Source of the DNA: Clostridia bacterium
GTDB lineage: Bacteria > Bacillota > Clostridia > Christensenellales > CAG-314
Length of the DNA stretch: 64,000 nt
Reading direction: 5' to 3'
NCBI GenBank assembly: GCA_900769665.1
Contig: CAAGHL010000070.1
Location: 43,776-107,775 of the forward strand
This document shows, in pieces, positions 17,657 to 26,279 of this stretch (position 1 is the first letter of the stretch; each line of letters begins with the position of its first letter). A program made the translations under genes and the position numbers. The notes under the pieces were generated by a model. It did not search any database and was not told where the DNA came from. It saw only the letters and a program-made list of their open reading frames with translations.

Positions 17657-17685
17657 ATTATACCACAGCAAAAGCCTACTTTCAA
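17657..17685 (-). promoter_or_regulatory. promoter of the two-component operon
   Basis: Minus strand TTGAAA, 17 bp, TATAAT, leaving a leader of about 45 nt before the regulator gene. Confidence 0.75.
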
Positions 17686-17831
17686 TACCCATTTTTGCGC
17701 CATTGCTTATCTTGTAATCCACATTACTTAATTAGCATTTTTATATGCAATAAAATATATAAACAAAGAATACTTTGTCGTGCGCCACTGTAAATTTGAC
17801 CTCTTTTGTAACATAATAATGTATATAAGCC

Positions 17832-17860
17832 TTGACAAACAGGTAAAAGTGTAGTAAAAT
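17832..17860 (+). promoter_or_regulatory. promoter of the SOS polymerase operon
   Basis: TTGACA, 17 bp, TAAAAT. The LexA box at 17870 covers the start of transcription. Confidence 0.85.
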
Positions 17861-17869
17861 ATTATAGTA

Positions 17870-17881
17870 GAACATTTGTTC
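17870..17881. promoter_or_regulatory. LexA (DinR) operator
   Basis: GAACATTTGTTC, a perfect inverted repeat matching the Gram-positive SOS box core GAAC-N4-GTTC. It lies ten bases downstream of the -10 box, so LexA binding would block transcription of the Y-family polymerase. Confidence 0.85.
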
Positions 17882-17894
17882 AGTGTGCGGAGAA

Positions 17895-19160
17895 ATGAAG
17901 ACAAGAACCTATTTTTGCATCGATATGAAGAGTTTTTTCGCTTCCGTCGAGTGCGCCGAACGACAACTTAATCCGCTTACCACCAAGTTGGTGGTTGCCG
18001 ACCCCTCACGCGGAAAAGGGGCAATTTGCCTTGCCGTTTCGCCCAAGCTTAAGCAAATGGGCGTAAAAAACCGTTGCCGATTGTTTGAGATACCCGACAA
18101 CATCGACTACATCATCGCCAAGCAGCAAATGAAAAAGTACATTGCCTACTGCGCGGACATATACGACATCTACCTAGACTACGTCAGTCCCGACGACATA
18201 CACGTGTACAGCATCGACGAGTCCTTCATCGACGCGACGGACTACCTTGCGCTGTACAACATGACTGCCAAGCAGTTTGCCGTCAAGCTGACTGACGAAA
18301 TCGCACGCCGAGTCCACATCCCTGCCACCGTCGGCATAGGTAGCAACCTGTATCTTGCCAAAATTGCCCTCGACATCACGGCAAAGCACGCCGAGGACCA
18401 CATTGGCATACTGGACGAGCAAATCTACTGCGACACGCTGTGGCACCACCGCCCCATCACCGACTTTTGGAACGTAGCCAAGGGCACTGCGGCGCGACTT
18501 GCCAACTACGGCATATTTGACATGCACGGCATTACGCAAATGCCCGAGCAACTGTTGCACAAGCTGTTTGGCAAAAACTACCGCATATTGCTCGACCACG
18601 CTTGGGGCAAGGAAAGTTGCACCATTGCCGACATCAAGGCGTACAAAGCCAAGTCGCACTCGGTAAGCACGTCGCAAATACTGTTTTGCGACTACCCCAC
18701 CGACAAGGCGCGCATAGTAATGGCGGAAATGGCGCTGACCATGTGCCAAGAAATGATGCGGCGCAAGGTAATTGCGCTAAACGTGGACATCGGCATCGGT
18801 TACAGCAAGGACGTAATACCCTTGACGGGCGGACACGCACGCATGAGCCAAGCAACAAACGCCTACTCGCTGGTGAAAGACTACGTGTTGCGCTTGTTTG
18901 ACCAAACCACCGTGCCCAACGTGCCGATACGGCGGCTGACAATATCCTTTTCCAAGCTGTCCGACGAGGCGTGCCGCGGCTATGACATGTTTACCGACGA
19001 GGAAGCCGTCGAACGCGAGCTACGATTGGAACACACGGTGCTGGACATCAAAAACAAATTCGGCAAAAACGCCATTTTGCGGGGCATCGACCTTGCCGAC
19101 GGCGCAACAACCAAAATACGCAACAAACTTATAGGAGGACACAACGGTGAGCTCGAATAA
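17895..19160 (+). CDS. Y-family DNA polymerase (UvrX/DinB-like)
   Basis: Translesion polymerase of the ImpB/MucB/SamB (UmuC) family, about 421 aa. The N-terminus has the catalytic motif CIDMKSFFASVEC (Asp of the metal site), and YSIDESFIDAT supplies the other carboxylates. A helix-hairpin-helix region (GTAARLANYGIFDMHGI) and little-finger domain follow. No beta-clamp motif is obvious. It differs from classical DinB and matches the UvrX subfamily that is paired with YolD. Start: ATG 17895 with GGAG only two bases away; an in-frame GTG at 17883 is the alternative. Directly under a LexA box, so SOS-induced. Confidence 0.92.
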   Translation: MKTRTYFCIDMKSFFASVECAERQLNPLTTKLVVADPSRGKGAICLAVSPKLKQMGVKNRCRLFEIPDNIDYIIAKQQMKKYIAYCADIYDIYLDYVSPDDIHVYSIDESFIDATDYLALYNMTAKQFAVKLTDEIARRVHIPATVGIGSNLYLAKIALDITAKHAEDHIGILDEQIYCDTLWHHRPITDFWNVAKGTAARLANYGIFDMHGITQMPEQLLHKLFGKNYRILLDHAWGKESCTIADIKAYKAKSHSVSTSQILFCDYPTDKARIVMAEMALTMCQEMMRRKVIALNVDIGIGYSKDVIPLTGGHARMSQATNAYSLVKDYVLRLFDQTTVPNVPIRRLTISFSKLSDEACRGYDMFTDEEAVERELRLEHTVLDIKNKFGKNAILRGIDLADGATTKIRNKLIGGHNGELE

Positions 19161-19518
19161 AAAAAGCGACGTAATATTTGAGGAGGAAGTAAACCGCGCG
19201 GCGCAATTTTTGCCCTTCGATGCGCTGAAAGGACTAAGCGAGGAACTACGCAAGCGCGAGGAACGCCACTGCCGTGTGGAAAAGGTTGAGCTGTCGGAGG
19301 AGCAAGCGGCTGTCGTCAACAACGAGTTGTGCAAGTTGCAAGCAGGCGATGCCGTGCGCATACGCTTTTACTACCACGGGCACTACGTCACGTTGGACGG
19401 CGTGTTGACCAAGATTGTGCCGCAAATGCGCTACCTGACAATGGGTACGGCAAAAATTGGCTTTGACGACATATACGAAATAAAGCAAATCGACCCCTCA
19501 AGCGTCGACCCGACCTAA
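19147..19518 (+). CDS. YolD-like protein
   Basis: YolD-like family protein (123 aa), the usual partner of UvrX-type polymerases. The signature FLPFDALKGLSEELRKREER lies at residues 19-38, and the C-terminal half is a small beta domain (GDAVRIRFYYHGHYVTLDGVL). The GTG start at 19147 overlaps the end of the polymerase gene by 14 bp and follows AGGAGG. YolD proteins are thought to modulate the companion polymerase, but the biochemical role is not established. Confidence 0.85.
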   Translation: MSSNKKSDVIFEEEVNRAAQFLPFDALKGLSEELRKREERHCRVEKVELSEEQAAVVNNELCKLQAGDAVRIRFYYHGHYVTLDGVLTKIVPQMRYLTMGTAKIGFDDIYEIKQIDPSSVDPT

Positions 19519-19520
19519 CC

Positions 19521-19557
19521 CAACCTAACGTTGACGCAACCTAACGTTGACGAGTAG
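19521..19557. repeat. 37-bp repeat family C, copy 1 (16-bp unit in tandem)
   Basis: Two tandem copies of CAACCTAACGTTGACG followed by AGTAG, directly after the yolD stop codon. An exact inverted copy is at 26496-26532, also directly after a stop codon, and a partial copy (CCTAACGTCGACGAGTA) is at 63183. Confidence 0.85.
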
Positions 19558-19644
19558 GGGGGGGTAAAGTGTTAAATTTACATCAAAACAAGGTATTTAG
19601 TTAAGCCTAACCCCCACTTCCACCACCGCAAAAACATACAAAAA

Positions 19645-19680
19645 CAAAAAATCCGCTACGCCAATACGTAACGGATTTTT
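19645..19680 (-). terminator. terminator of zinc-ribbon/acidic protein gene
   Basis: AAAAATCCG...CGGATTTTT hairpin with T-run on the minus strand, 31 bp past the stop codon; the symmetrical T/A tracts could also stop the convergent yolD transcript. Confidence 0.8.
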
Positions 19681-19710
19681 GCATACGTTGTTGTTTTTTG
19701 ACGACAAACA

Positions 19711-20220
19711 CTACTCATCGTCCTCGTCATCGTCCTCATCTTCATCGTCGTCTTCGCCGTCGCCATCCACATCGTCGAAGTCGTCGTCGAAATCGTCCGG
19801 GTAGTCGTCGGGATAGTCCTCGAGTTCGGTATCTTGGTTTTCCTCGTCCTCGAAGTCGTCGTCATCGTCTTCGTCGTCTTCCAACTCCTCAAGCGGAATG
19901 ATGTCGTCTTCCCCGGGCACTTCGGTATCCTCGTCGTCGAGGTAGGTACGCCAGTCGTCGCTGTCCTCGTCGATGTCGTCGCTGATTTCCTGCGAAGCGC
20001 GCGCAAGGCAGTTTTCGCACATGTCTTCGTCCATGCCGATGTATGCCGCCTTACAAGAGGGACACAACTTCAACGGTTCTTCCTCGTCGATGATGTCGTC
20101 GAGCAACATTATTTTGCTTTCCAAGCCAAGTTCCGACTTGCATACGTCGCACATTTCCTCGTTTTCGGGGATATAATTCAGTTCGCAGCGCGGACATTTT
20201 TTATATTTAACCTTTCCCAT
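19711..20220 (-). CDS. zinc-ribbon protein with long acidic tail
   Basis: A 169-residue protein in two parts. Residues 1-75 carry two CxxC..CxxC zinc ribbons (CPRCELNYIPENEEMCDVC and CPSCKAAYIGMDEDMCENC). Residues 78-169 are almost entirely Asp/Glu with a few Tyr/Pro, including EDDEDDDDDFEDEE, and must be disordered. I do not recognise the family. Such tails often mimic nucleic acid or bind basic proteins, but this is inference. Has its own terminator and a clear initiation region; real coding is supported by the conserved Cys spacing. Confidence 0.75.
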   Translation of the reverse strand: MGKVKYKKCPRCELNYIPENEEMCDVCKSELGLESKIMLLDDIIDEEEPLKLCPSCKAAYIGMDEDMCENCLARASQEISDDIDEDSDDWRTYLDDEDTEVPGEDDIIPLEELEDDEDDDDDFEDEENQDTELEDYPDDYPDDFDDDFDDVDGDGEDDDEDEDDDEDDE

Positions 20221-20453
20221 AATTCACCTTGTTGTAGTTAGTCGCTTTATTGCGCGCGTATAATTTAGCATTATTCTAGCCAAATGTAAACTGTTTTTTG
20301 CCAATTTCTTCAAACAAATATGATAATTTTGTCAAAAAACATTACAAACGTCACCGTTTCGGCTCAAAATGCCCTATTTTGCTTGTTTTGCCAACGTTTT
20401 TGTGCAATCAGCGCACGTTGTCTGTACGGCAAAACACACGCCTGTCGGACAAG

Positions 20454-20789
20454 TTATTTTGCGCCGTCGTCGCACTCTCCGTTGTTGCCGCAGTTGCCCT
20501 TGTCGGTAGCCGTATTACCGTTGTCGGCATTGTTGCCTTGCGAATTGCGTATCTTGGTCAAACGCACGATGTGCACCACCACTAGGGCGCAATTCATCAC
20601 CCACACCGAAGCCGACTTGATGCACAGTCCGTACACCACAAACACCGCCGCGCCGACAATGTTGACAATGCGTATGGCACGTTCGTCCTTCATCAAAAAG
20701 CTGACAAGCACCAACGCCGCCGCCAACAGCCCGAGCCACTCCATACCGTTTGTCCAATCGAACAAATTGTTTTGTATCCAATCCGCCAT
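20454..20789 (-). CDS. YgjV-like small membrane protein
   Basis: Predicted inner-membrane protein of the YgjV type (111 aa) with four hydrophobic segments; LGLLAAALVLVSFLMKDERAIRIVNIVGAAVFVVYG is the family core. The C-terminal 25 residues are Asn/Asp/Gly-rich. The frame is open further upstream, but GGGAGG eight bases before the ATG at 20789 fixes the start. It has an unusually long leader (about 265 nt). Confidence 0.75.
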   Translation of the reverse strand: MADWIQNNLFDWTNGMEWLGLLAAALVLVSFLMKDERAIRIVNIVGAAVFVVYGLCIKSASVWVMNCALVVVHIVRLTKIRNSQGNNADNGNTATDKGNCGNNGECDDGAK

Positions 20790-21058
20790 TACAGAAATCC
20801 TCCCGTTTGTACACCCGTGCGCTAACACGCCGTGATGTTGTTTGCAAGGTCGACACGACCTTAGGAAAATTTCCCTCCACCGGGCAACTTTTGTTGCCAA
20901 ACCGCCGACATAAATGTTTCCAAGTTTCCCGTCACCACCGCCACCAATCGTTTTGGCGTGCGACTTACTGCCAACTAGGCGTTTAACCATCGTTTGCTTA
21001 CTACAAAAGCAACCGCCGGCTAGCACACCTAAGATACATTACATGCGTGCGGAAACAC

Positions 21059-21087
21059 AGTATACCAAATAGTCGCAAAAAATGCAA
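21059..21087 (-). promoter_or_regulatory. promoter of ygjV-like gene
   Basis: Minus strand TTGCAT, 17 bp, TATACT, about 265 bp before the start codon. Confidence 0.6.
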
Positions 21088-21171
21088 CAGAATTTGTATA
21101 TTTTATTGCGGTTGCCACAAGCAATTTTTCGCGCCATGCCTCAACCCACGATTTTTCGCCGAAATAACACA

Positions 21172-21198
21172 AAAGGCGGCTTCGGTTGTGCCGCCTTT
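21172..21198. terminator. orphan terminator-like hairpin
   Basis: AAAGGCGGC-ttcggttgt-GCCGCCTTT. It lies between two divergent promoters, where no gene needs a terminator; it may end a small RNA or guard against read-through. Confidence 0.5.
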
Positions 21199-21285
21199 CT
21201 TACATATTTCTTTTTCAGTTTTCTTTCCACCACTCCACTCCCCACGCCCTACAAAAACAAAAATACCGCAACAAACCCAAAGCAT

Positions 21286-21314
21286 TTGACACGACGGGCG
21301 TAAGTTGGTACAAT
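21286..21314 (+). promoter_or_regulatory. promoter of udk operon
   Basis: TTGACA, 17 bp, TACAAT; start codon about 28 nt beyond the predicted transcription start. Confidence 0.8.
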
Positions 21315-21348
21315 TGTCGTGTAATTACTTCACGCGGCGGAGGGCATG

Positions 21349-21975
21349 ATGAATACCATTGTAATAGGCATTGCCGGCGGTACCGGTTCCGGCAAAACAA
21401 CCGTGGCAAAAAAGATTTTTCAGGCATTTGACAAAAGCGCGGTGATACTTTCCCACGACTACTACTACAAGGAGTATCCCAACCTCACGCTCGAGGAAAA
21501 ACGCAAGCTAAACTACGACCACCCCGACAGCCTAGACACCGACTTGTTGGTGGAACACATCAAGGCATTGAAGAGCGGACAATCCATCATGCACCCCACG
21601 TACGACTTCTCCACACACAGCCGCAACAAGGAGTGGTCTAAGATGAACAGCGCCGAGCTGATAATTGTGGAAGGTATACTGATATACACCAGCAAGGAAT
21701 TGTGCGACCTGTGCGACATCAAGCTGTTTGTGGATACCGACGCCGACGTGCGCTTTATACGCCGCTTGCGCCGTGACGTCAACCGCCGCGGACGTAGCAT
21801 GGAATCGGTAATCAATCAGTACCTGTCCACCGTAAAGCCCATGCACGAGCAATTTGTAGAGCCGTCCAAGGCAAAAGCCGACCTAATCATCCCCGAGGGC
21901 GGACACAACACCATTGCCGTGGGCATGATCGTGGACGCAATACGCAAAATGATGAAGAAAGAGCAAGACCAATGA
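21349..21975 (+). CDS. udk: uridine kinase
   Basis: Uridine/cytidine kinase of pyrimidine salvage (208 aa, normal length), making UMP or CMP from the nucleoside. Walker A is GIAGGTGSGKTT near residue 7; the nucleoside-binding region SHDYYYKEYPNLTLEEK follows, then NYDHPDSLD and PTYDFSTHSR, and the lid RFIRRLRRDVNRRGRS. Two ATG codons are adjacent (21346, 21349); the second is better spaced from GGAGGG. Its stop overlaps the next gene by four bases (ATGA), giving coupled translation with a phosphatase. Confidence 0.95.
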   Translation: MNTIVIGIAGGTGSGKTTVAKKIFQAFDKSAVILSHDYYYKEYPNLTLEEKRKLNYDHPDSLDTDLLVEHIKALKSGQSIMHPTYDFSTHSRNKEWSKMNSAELIIVEGILIYTSKELCDLCDIKLFVDTDADVRFIRRLRRDVNRRGRSMESVINQYLSTVKPMHEQFVEPSKAKADLIIPEGGHNTIAVGMIVDAIRKMMKKEQDQ

Positions 21976-22775
21976 CAAAGATAGATTTGCAAGGCATAAG
22001 CAACGCACGCGACCTTGGCGGCATTGCAACGCCCTACGGCGCCGTCGCCGCAGGTAGACTGATACGCAGCGGAGAACACAGCCGCATGACGGACAGCGAC
22101 AGCAATGCGCTAAGTGCGCTTGGTTTGGCGCGAGTGATAGACCTACGCACCGACAAGGAAATGGCAAACGTCCCCGACCGCAAAATAGAGGGCGTAACAT
22201 ACACGCAAATACCCATTATACCGCAAACAACATTCGGCATCAGCTACGAGTCCTCCGACGGACCCACCATTGCCGCCCACCTACAAGCAGGCATAGAGCG
22301 CATGCGCCAACGCGGCGAAACCCCCGAGGAACACATGTGCGAGCTATACAGCCGCTTTGCCACAAACGAGTTTTGCAAGCAACACATAGGGCAGTTTGTT
22401 CAAACGCTTGCCCACTACCCCACACAAGGCGCAACGCTGTGGCATTGCAGTGCAGGCAAGGACCGTGTAGGCGTTTGTACCGCCACGTTGCTACACTGTT
22501 TAGGCGCAACTAAAGAGCAAATAATTGCCGACTACATGTTGACCAACACGCAAACGGAAACTTCGCGCGAGTCGGTGATTGCCAAGGTAACGCCACACGT
22601 GACCGCCGACAAACTGAACCTCGTCAAGCAAATGTTGCGCGTCGAGCCGCACTACATCGGTACGTTTTTTGCCGCCGTCGACAATTTGTACGGCAGTATG
22701 GACGGCTTTGTTGCGCAAATAGGCGTAACTGCCCAAGACATTGCCCTACTGCGTGCCGAGTATTTGGTAAAATAG
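21972..22775 (+). CDS. tyrosine/serine protein phosphatase
   Basis: Dual-specificity-type phosphatase (267 aa) of the bacterial tyrosine-phosphatase family (Y_phosphatase3). The active-site loop is HCSAGKDRVG with the catalytic Cys around residue 159. The N-terminal NARDLGGI and VIDLRTDKE motifs are family features. Related enzymes in Firmicutes act on phosphotyrosine or phosphoinositides; the real substrate is unknown. Translationally coupled to udk. Confidence 0.9.
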   Translation: MTKIDLQGISNARDLGGIATPYGAVAAGRLIRSGEHSRMTDSDSNALSALGLARVIDLRTDKEMANVPDRKIEGVTYTQIPIIPQTTFGISYESSDGPTIAAHLQAGIERMRQRGETPEEHMCELYSRFATNEFCKQHIGQFVQTLAHYPTQGATLWHCSAGKDRVGVCTATLLHCLGATKEQIIADYMLTNTQTETSRESVIAKVTPHVTADKLNLVKQMLRVEPHYIGTFFAAVDNLYGSMDGFVAQIGVTAQDIALLRAEYLVK

Positions 22776-22790
22776 CATAAAAAAAAACAA

Positions 22791-22830
22791 AAAAGGTTGT
22801 TGCAAGGAACCACTCCTATAACAACCTTTT
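22791..22830 (+). terminator. terminator of udk-phosphatase operon
   Basis: AAAAGGTTGTT...AACAACCTTTT (11-bp stem) followed by a T-rich run, 16 bp after the stop codon. Confidence 0.8.
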
Positions 22831-22935
22831 GTTGTTTGAAATTTTAATTTTTGGCAAACCGCCCCGACAAGGCAAAAAAAACAGTTGCAATGGCAAATCC
22901 GTTGCAACTGTCAAAACTATATTGCGTTTTTTATT

Positions 22936-23460
22936 TTATCTTGCGGCAAAAGCGTCCCAAAAACTAATCTTGCCACGGCGGAAGAAACTGCTCATCTCGG
23001 CAAAAACTTCCATGTCGTCCTTGGCGTTGGGGTTGACGGCAATAAACATTGCGCCGTTCTTTTCGGCAATTTCCTTAACTTTTGCGGCGAAATCATCGTC
23101 GGAACCGACCGTTTGCAACACCGCAACTTTTGCGCTTGCGTAGTCCTTGCAAATCTTTGCAATCAACTCGTCGTAATCTTGGAAAAACTCTTCGTTGGCG
23201 GTTTCGTTTTCGCCGAAGGAAATCAAAATGTTGGACGGAGCGAGATATTTCAAGCAGTCGTCGACAACGGATTTCGCTTGCTTTACAGTCAGGTTTTCCA
23301 AACTACGATTGTACACCGCGTAGTCGCTTACACGCTTTTGCATCAGTGTGTAGAAGGGAAAGTCGCTAAGATAATCGGAACCGAACACAACGGCTTCGCC
23401 CTTGACAGCAAGTTTGTTGAGTACCTTGTACTTTTTTGCCCTTTCTTCAATCGTTTCCAT
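22936..23460 (-). CDS. SGNH-hydrolase-like protein, possibly catalytically altered
   Basis: A 174-residue protein whose layout fits the SGNH/GDSL fold: block I VVFGSDYLSDFPF near residue 24 (usual FGDSIT), block III ILISFGENETAN near residue 98 (usual GxND), Rossmann-like strands between. The Gly-Asp-Ser order of block I appears as Gly-Ser-Asp and no DxxH block V is evident near the C-terminus, so activity is doubtful. The assignment is by pattern only. Start at 23460 has GGAGG. It begins one base after the preceding membrane-protein gene, so the two form an operon. Confidence 0.55.
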   Translation of the reverse strand: METIEERAKKYKVLNKLAVKGEAVVFGSDYLSDFPFYTLMQKRVSDYAVYNRSLENLTVKQAKSVVDDCLKYLAPSNILISFGENETANEEFFQDYDELIAKICKDYASAKVAVLQTVGSDDDFAAKVKEIAEKNGAMFIAVNPNAKDDMEVFAEMSSFFRRGKISFWDAFAAR

Positions 23461-23461
23461 A

Positions 23462-23854
23462 TTATGCCTCCGAAGCATGCGCTTTTTTGTTGCATTTATT
23501 TGTGCGTTTTACGTCGCCCTTGACGGGTGCTACACTGCCGTTGGTTTGCACGTCGGCAACGACAAAGTCGTCGTCTTGCACTGCATGTGCGTGCTTTTCG
23601 TTGTGCTTGTTGATGATAAATACCACAAGGTCCATTGTAACTACAACCAAGTTGAGCACGTACAACCACAACACGTAGGTGATGTGACCCGACAAAACTT
23701 TGCTTGTAATACCGCAAATGTATCCGATGATTATCACTATCGTAAATATCATGCTTTTGCCCGCAGTGGACTTGGACTTGATACTTTTTACTACGGAAAT
23801 CGGCCACGAAATACCGAAACATACCAACATCATTACTTCAAACAATTGAGCCAT
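23462..23854 (-). CDS. small PQ-loop/SemiSWEET-like membrane protein
   Basis: A 130-residue protein with three hydrophobic segments (about residues 3-20, 33-55, 61-83) and a hydrophilic C-terminal tail. GISWPISVVKSIKSKSTAGKS resembles the PQ-loop motif and its flanking SKS of SWEET-type transporters. AGGAG precedes the ATG at 23854. Stop lies one base before the next gene. Confidence 0.6.
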   Translation of the reverse strand: MAQLFEVMMLVCFGISWPISVVKSIKSKSTAGKSMIFTIVIIIGYICGITSKVLSGHITYVLWLYVLNLVVVTMDLVVFIINKHNEKHAHAVQDDDFVVADVQTNGSVAPVKGDVKRTNKCNKKAHASEA

Positions 23855-24046
23855 AACTAATTCTCCTTTCAAACAAGTACCATTATACGCTTGACAAACG
23901 ATAATGTATAATATATATTTTTTATGTAATCAATAATTTTCAAGCATATATTCGAAAGCGTCCGAAAACGGCAAACAAGGCGTCGATGTAAGCAATTAAA
24001 GGTAACTACATCACCTAAAACTTTATTATATAAGGAGAAAAGGCAA

Positions 24047-24910
24047 ATGGAAATCAACAGCCTGCGATACTTCTACGAAGCGGCAAAGTGCCAACACATC
24101 ACAAATGCCGCCGACAACCTACATATTGCGCAACCTGCGCTGACCAAATCGATAAAGTCGCTGGAAGAGGAACTCGGCGTAAAACTCTTTTACAAATACG
24201 GGCGCGGCGTAAGGCTGACGGAATACGGCGAGTTTTTGAAAGACAAAATAGAGCCGATAATAAAGCAACTGGACGTATTGCCCGTTGCAATAAAAAACTT
24301 TACCGACCTAAACGAAAATACCGTTTCGATAAACGTGCTTGCAGCCTCCACCGTCACCACCGACATAATAATAAAGTTCAAAAAAACTCACCCCAACGTG
24401 ATGTTTAAGATGACGCGCAAGGAGGAGGAAACCCACGCCGACATCGAAATACTGACCAACGCAAAAACGCACGACCACATCATCGACGTAAAAAAAGAAG
24501 CGATAATCGAGGAAAAAATTTACGTTGCCGTGCCGATAGACAGTCCGCAAGCGCAAAATGACGAAATAAACCTGTCGGAATTGCGCAATTGCGAGTTTAT
24601 TGCGCTGTCGGGTTCGCGGCGTTTCCGTCCGCTGTGCGACGCCTACTGCGAGTACGCCGGGTTCAAGCCGCAAGTGACGTTTGAAAGCGACTCCCTAATC
24701 GCCGTCAAAAACCTTATTGTGGCAGGGGTCGGAGTGGCATTTTGGCCGGAGTTTTCTTGGGGCAAAATCACCCACGAAAACATCAAGTTGCTAAATATCG
24801 TCAACCCCGATTGCAAGCGCGAAATAATACTGTACCTTACGGGCAACAAACAGTCCAAAATAAGCGAGGAGTTTTTCGACTTCTTGGTGTCGGAGCTTAA
24901 ACAACGCTGA
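24047..24910 (+). CDS. LysR-family transcriptional regulator
   Basis: LysR-type regulator (287 aa). The winged helix-turn-helix is at residues 1-60 (FYEAAKCQHITNAADNLHIAQPALTKSIKSLEEELG), followed by the linker helix and a periplasmic-binding-like effector domain (residues about 90-285). It is transcribed away from the small membrane-protein operon across a 190-bp AT-rich gap, so that operon is the most likely target. AAGGAG lies upstream of the ATG. Confidence 0.93.
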   Translation: MEINSLRYFYEAAKCQHITNAADNLHIAQPALTKSIKSLEEELGVKLFYKYGRGVRLTEYGEFLKDKIEPIIKQLDVLPVAIKNFTDLNENTVSINVLAASTVTTDIIIKFKKTHPNVMFKMTRKEEETHADIEILTNAKTHDHIIDVKKEAIIEEKIYVAVPIDSPQAQNDEINLSELRNCEFIALSGSRRFRPLCDAYCEYAGFKPQVTFESDSLIAVKNLIVAGVGVAFWPEFSWGKITHENIKLLNIVNPDCKREIILYLTGNKQSKISEEFFDFLVSELKQR

Positions 24911-24929
24911 CGTACTAATATAATAAAGG

Positions 24930-24969
24930 AAAGCGGGTCTGCAATGCGCTAGGTTGCACGCCCGCTTTT
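24930..24969 (+). terminator. terminator of lysR gene
   Basis: AAAGCGGG, an inner TGCAA/TTGCA stem, then CCCGCTTTT, 20 bp after the stop codon. Confidence 0.8.
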
Positions 24970-24981
24970 GTATTGACGAAA

Positions 24982-25025
24982 CAAAAAAAAAACGGCGAAG
25001 CAAGCAATCAAGCTCGTTTCGCCGT
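24982..25025 (-). terminator. terminator of the surface-protein gene at 25055
   Basis: Minus strand ACGGCGAA...TTCGCCGT stem with nine T after it. Confidence 0.85.
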
Positions 25026-25054
25026 AAGCGTCTATTTAGTTACGCGCCAAACAA

Positions 25055-26200
25055 TTAGTCGTTGGATTGTTGGTCGTCGTTGTCGCCGTAGTGAACTTTG
25101 CCGCCGATTGTGGTAGCGTCTTCTTGCTTGGGTTTGATGCAAAGCAACACAACGATGCCCACTGCCGCCAAACCTGCGATTACGTACAGCACGATTTGCC
25201 AAACCTTAGCGGTATCTTGTTCCTCTTCGGTGGCTTTCTTGGCGTTTACGTACAGGTTGAGGACAAACTCGGGCGCATTGCCGTCCTTGTCTACGCCTGT
25301 GTAGCCGTATTGGTCCTTGAAGCTGTACTTAACACGGTACTTGTAGTCCTTGCTGTTGCTGCTGACGTCGTCGTTGCCTGCCAAAATACCGCTTGTGGAA
25401 ACAAAGTCGCTGTACTTGTCGTCAAGCACTTTGGTGTCCTTGCTGCTGTCGTAGATAGCCGTCCAGTTGCCGTCAATCATCTTTTCGATTACGTAGTACA
25501 CGGTGATGTAGCTGCTGCTGGTACCCTTGCCGTCGTCGGTCATGGTGAACAACAACGTTGTGGGGATGGAGTAACGCGTACCAACGGTGATACCCTTCTT
25601 GGTGTAATCGTCGTATCTGGTTTGGTTGAGGGTGATGATGGGGTTGTCTACGTCTTGTGCGTACAAGCTGACAAGTTGGCTCTTGGCTACGATATCCTTG
25701 GTGTAGTCGACAGAGTAAGTTGTCTTAGCTTCTTCGCCTTCTTTTTCTTCCGTAGTTGCATGGGGACGAACAACTACAAAGCGGAACGACCACCAACCGA
25801 CGGAGTTGACGTCGATGGTTTCTTCGGCTGCTGCATAGCCTGCCTTCTTATCCTTGTCTTCGGCAACTTCACCGCGGTCACTGCCCGGTTTGAAGTATTG
25901 AATTTCCACCTTGTCCGACTCTTCTTTAAGTTTACCGTCTGCGGAAACAAAGTTTGCGCCGCCAAACAATGCGGTGATGTCGGCTTCGGTAGCCAACCAA
26001 GCGGGTACTTTAATGTCACCGAGATTCAACGAGAAGTTGCTTGCAAGCACCTTCAACGTTTCGTCCGCAGCGATTTTCTCGTTGAGTGCGGTTTGGTTGA
26101 CGGTAACGGGTGCCGGATCCTCAGCAAATGCCATTGCCGAAACGCCGAGCATTCCGACAAGAATTGTCAATGCCAAAATCAAACTGATATACTTTTTCAC
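25055..26200 (-). CDS. secreted, membrane-anchored protein of unknown function
   Basis: A 381-residue exported protein: signal peptide (KKYISLILALTILVGMLG, cleavage about AMAFA-ED near residue 27), an extracellular region of Thr/Asp/Tyr-rich predicted beta structure, one C-terminal membrane helix (VWQIVLYVIAGLAAVGIVVLL) and an acidic cytoplasmic tail ending DNDDQQSND. No sortase motif. Family not recognised. The start is a GTG at 26200, nine bases after GGAGG; no ATG fits. Confidence 0.75.
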   Translation of the reverse strand: MKKYISLILALTILVGMLGVSAMAFAEDPAPVTVNQTALNEKIAADETLKVLASNFSLNLGDIKVPAWLATEADITALFGGANFVSADGKLKEESDKVEIQYFKPGSDRGEVAEDKDKKAGYAAAEETIDVNSVGWWSFRFVVVRPHATTEEKEGEEAKTTYSVDYTKDIVAKSQLVSLYAQDVDNPIITLNQTRYDDYTKKGITVGTRYSIPTTLLFTMTDDGKGTSSSYITVYYVIEKMIDGNWTAIYDSSKDTKVLDDKYSDFVSTSGILAGNDDVSSNSKDYKYRVKYSFKDQYGYTGVDKDGNAPEFVLNLYVNAKKATEEEQDTAKVWQIVLYVIAGLAAVGIVVLLCIKPKQEDATTIGGKVHYGDNDDQQSND

Positions 26201-26279
26201 GATATTCCTCCGAAGGACAACAAATTGTCCATCTGTGTTTTGGGTAGGAAAAGGGTAGACTTTCCCCACATACTGTAAT

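Larger units (their letters stand above)
20790..21345. other. long leader, orphan hairpin and divergent promoters
   Basis: From right to left: udk promoter (21286-21314), an orphan terminator-like hairpin (21172-21198), the ygjV-like promoter (21059-21087) and a roughly 265-nt untranslated leader (20790-21053) with several GC-rich hairpins, such as AAGGTCG-tg-TCGACCTT at 20846. No known riboswitch class recognised. Confidence 0.5.
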
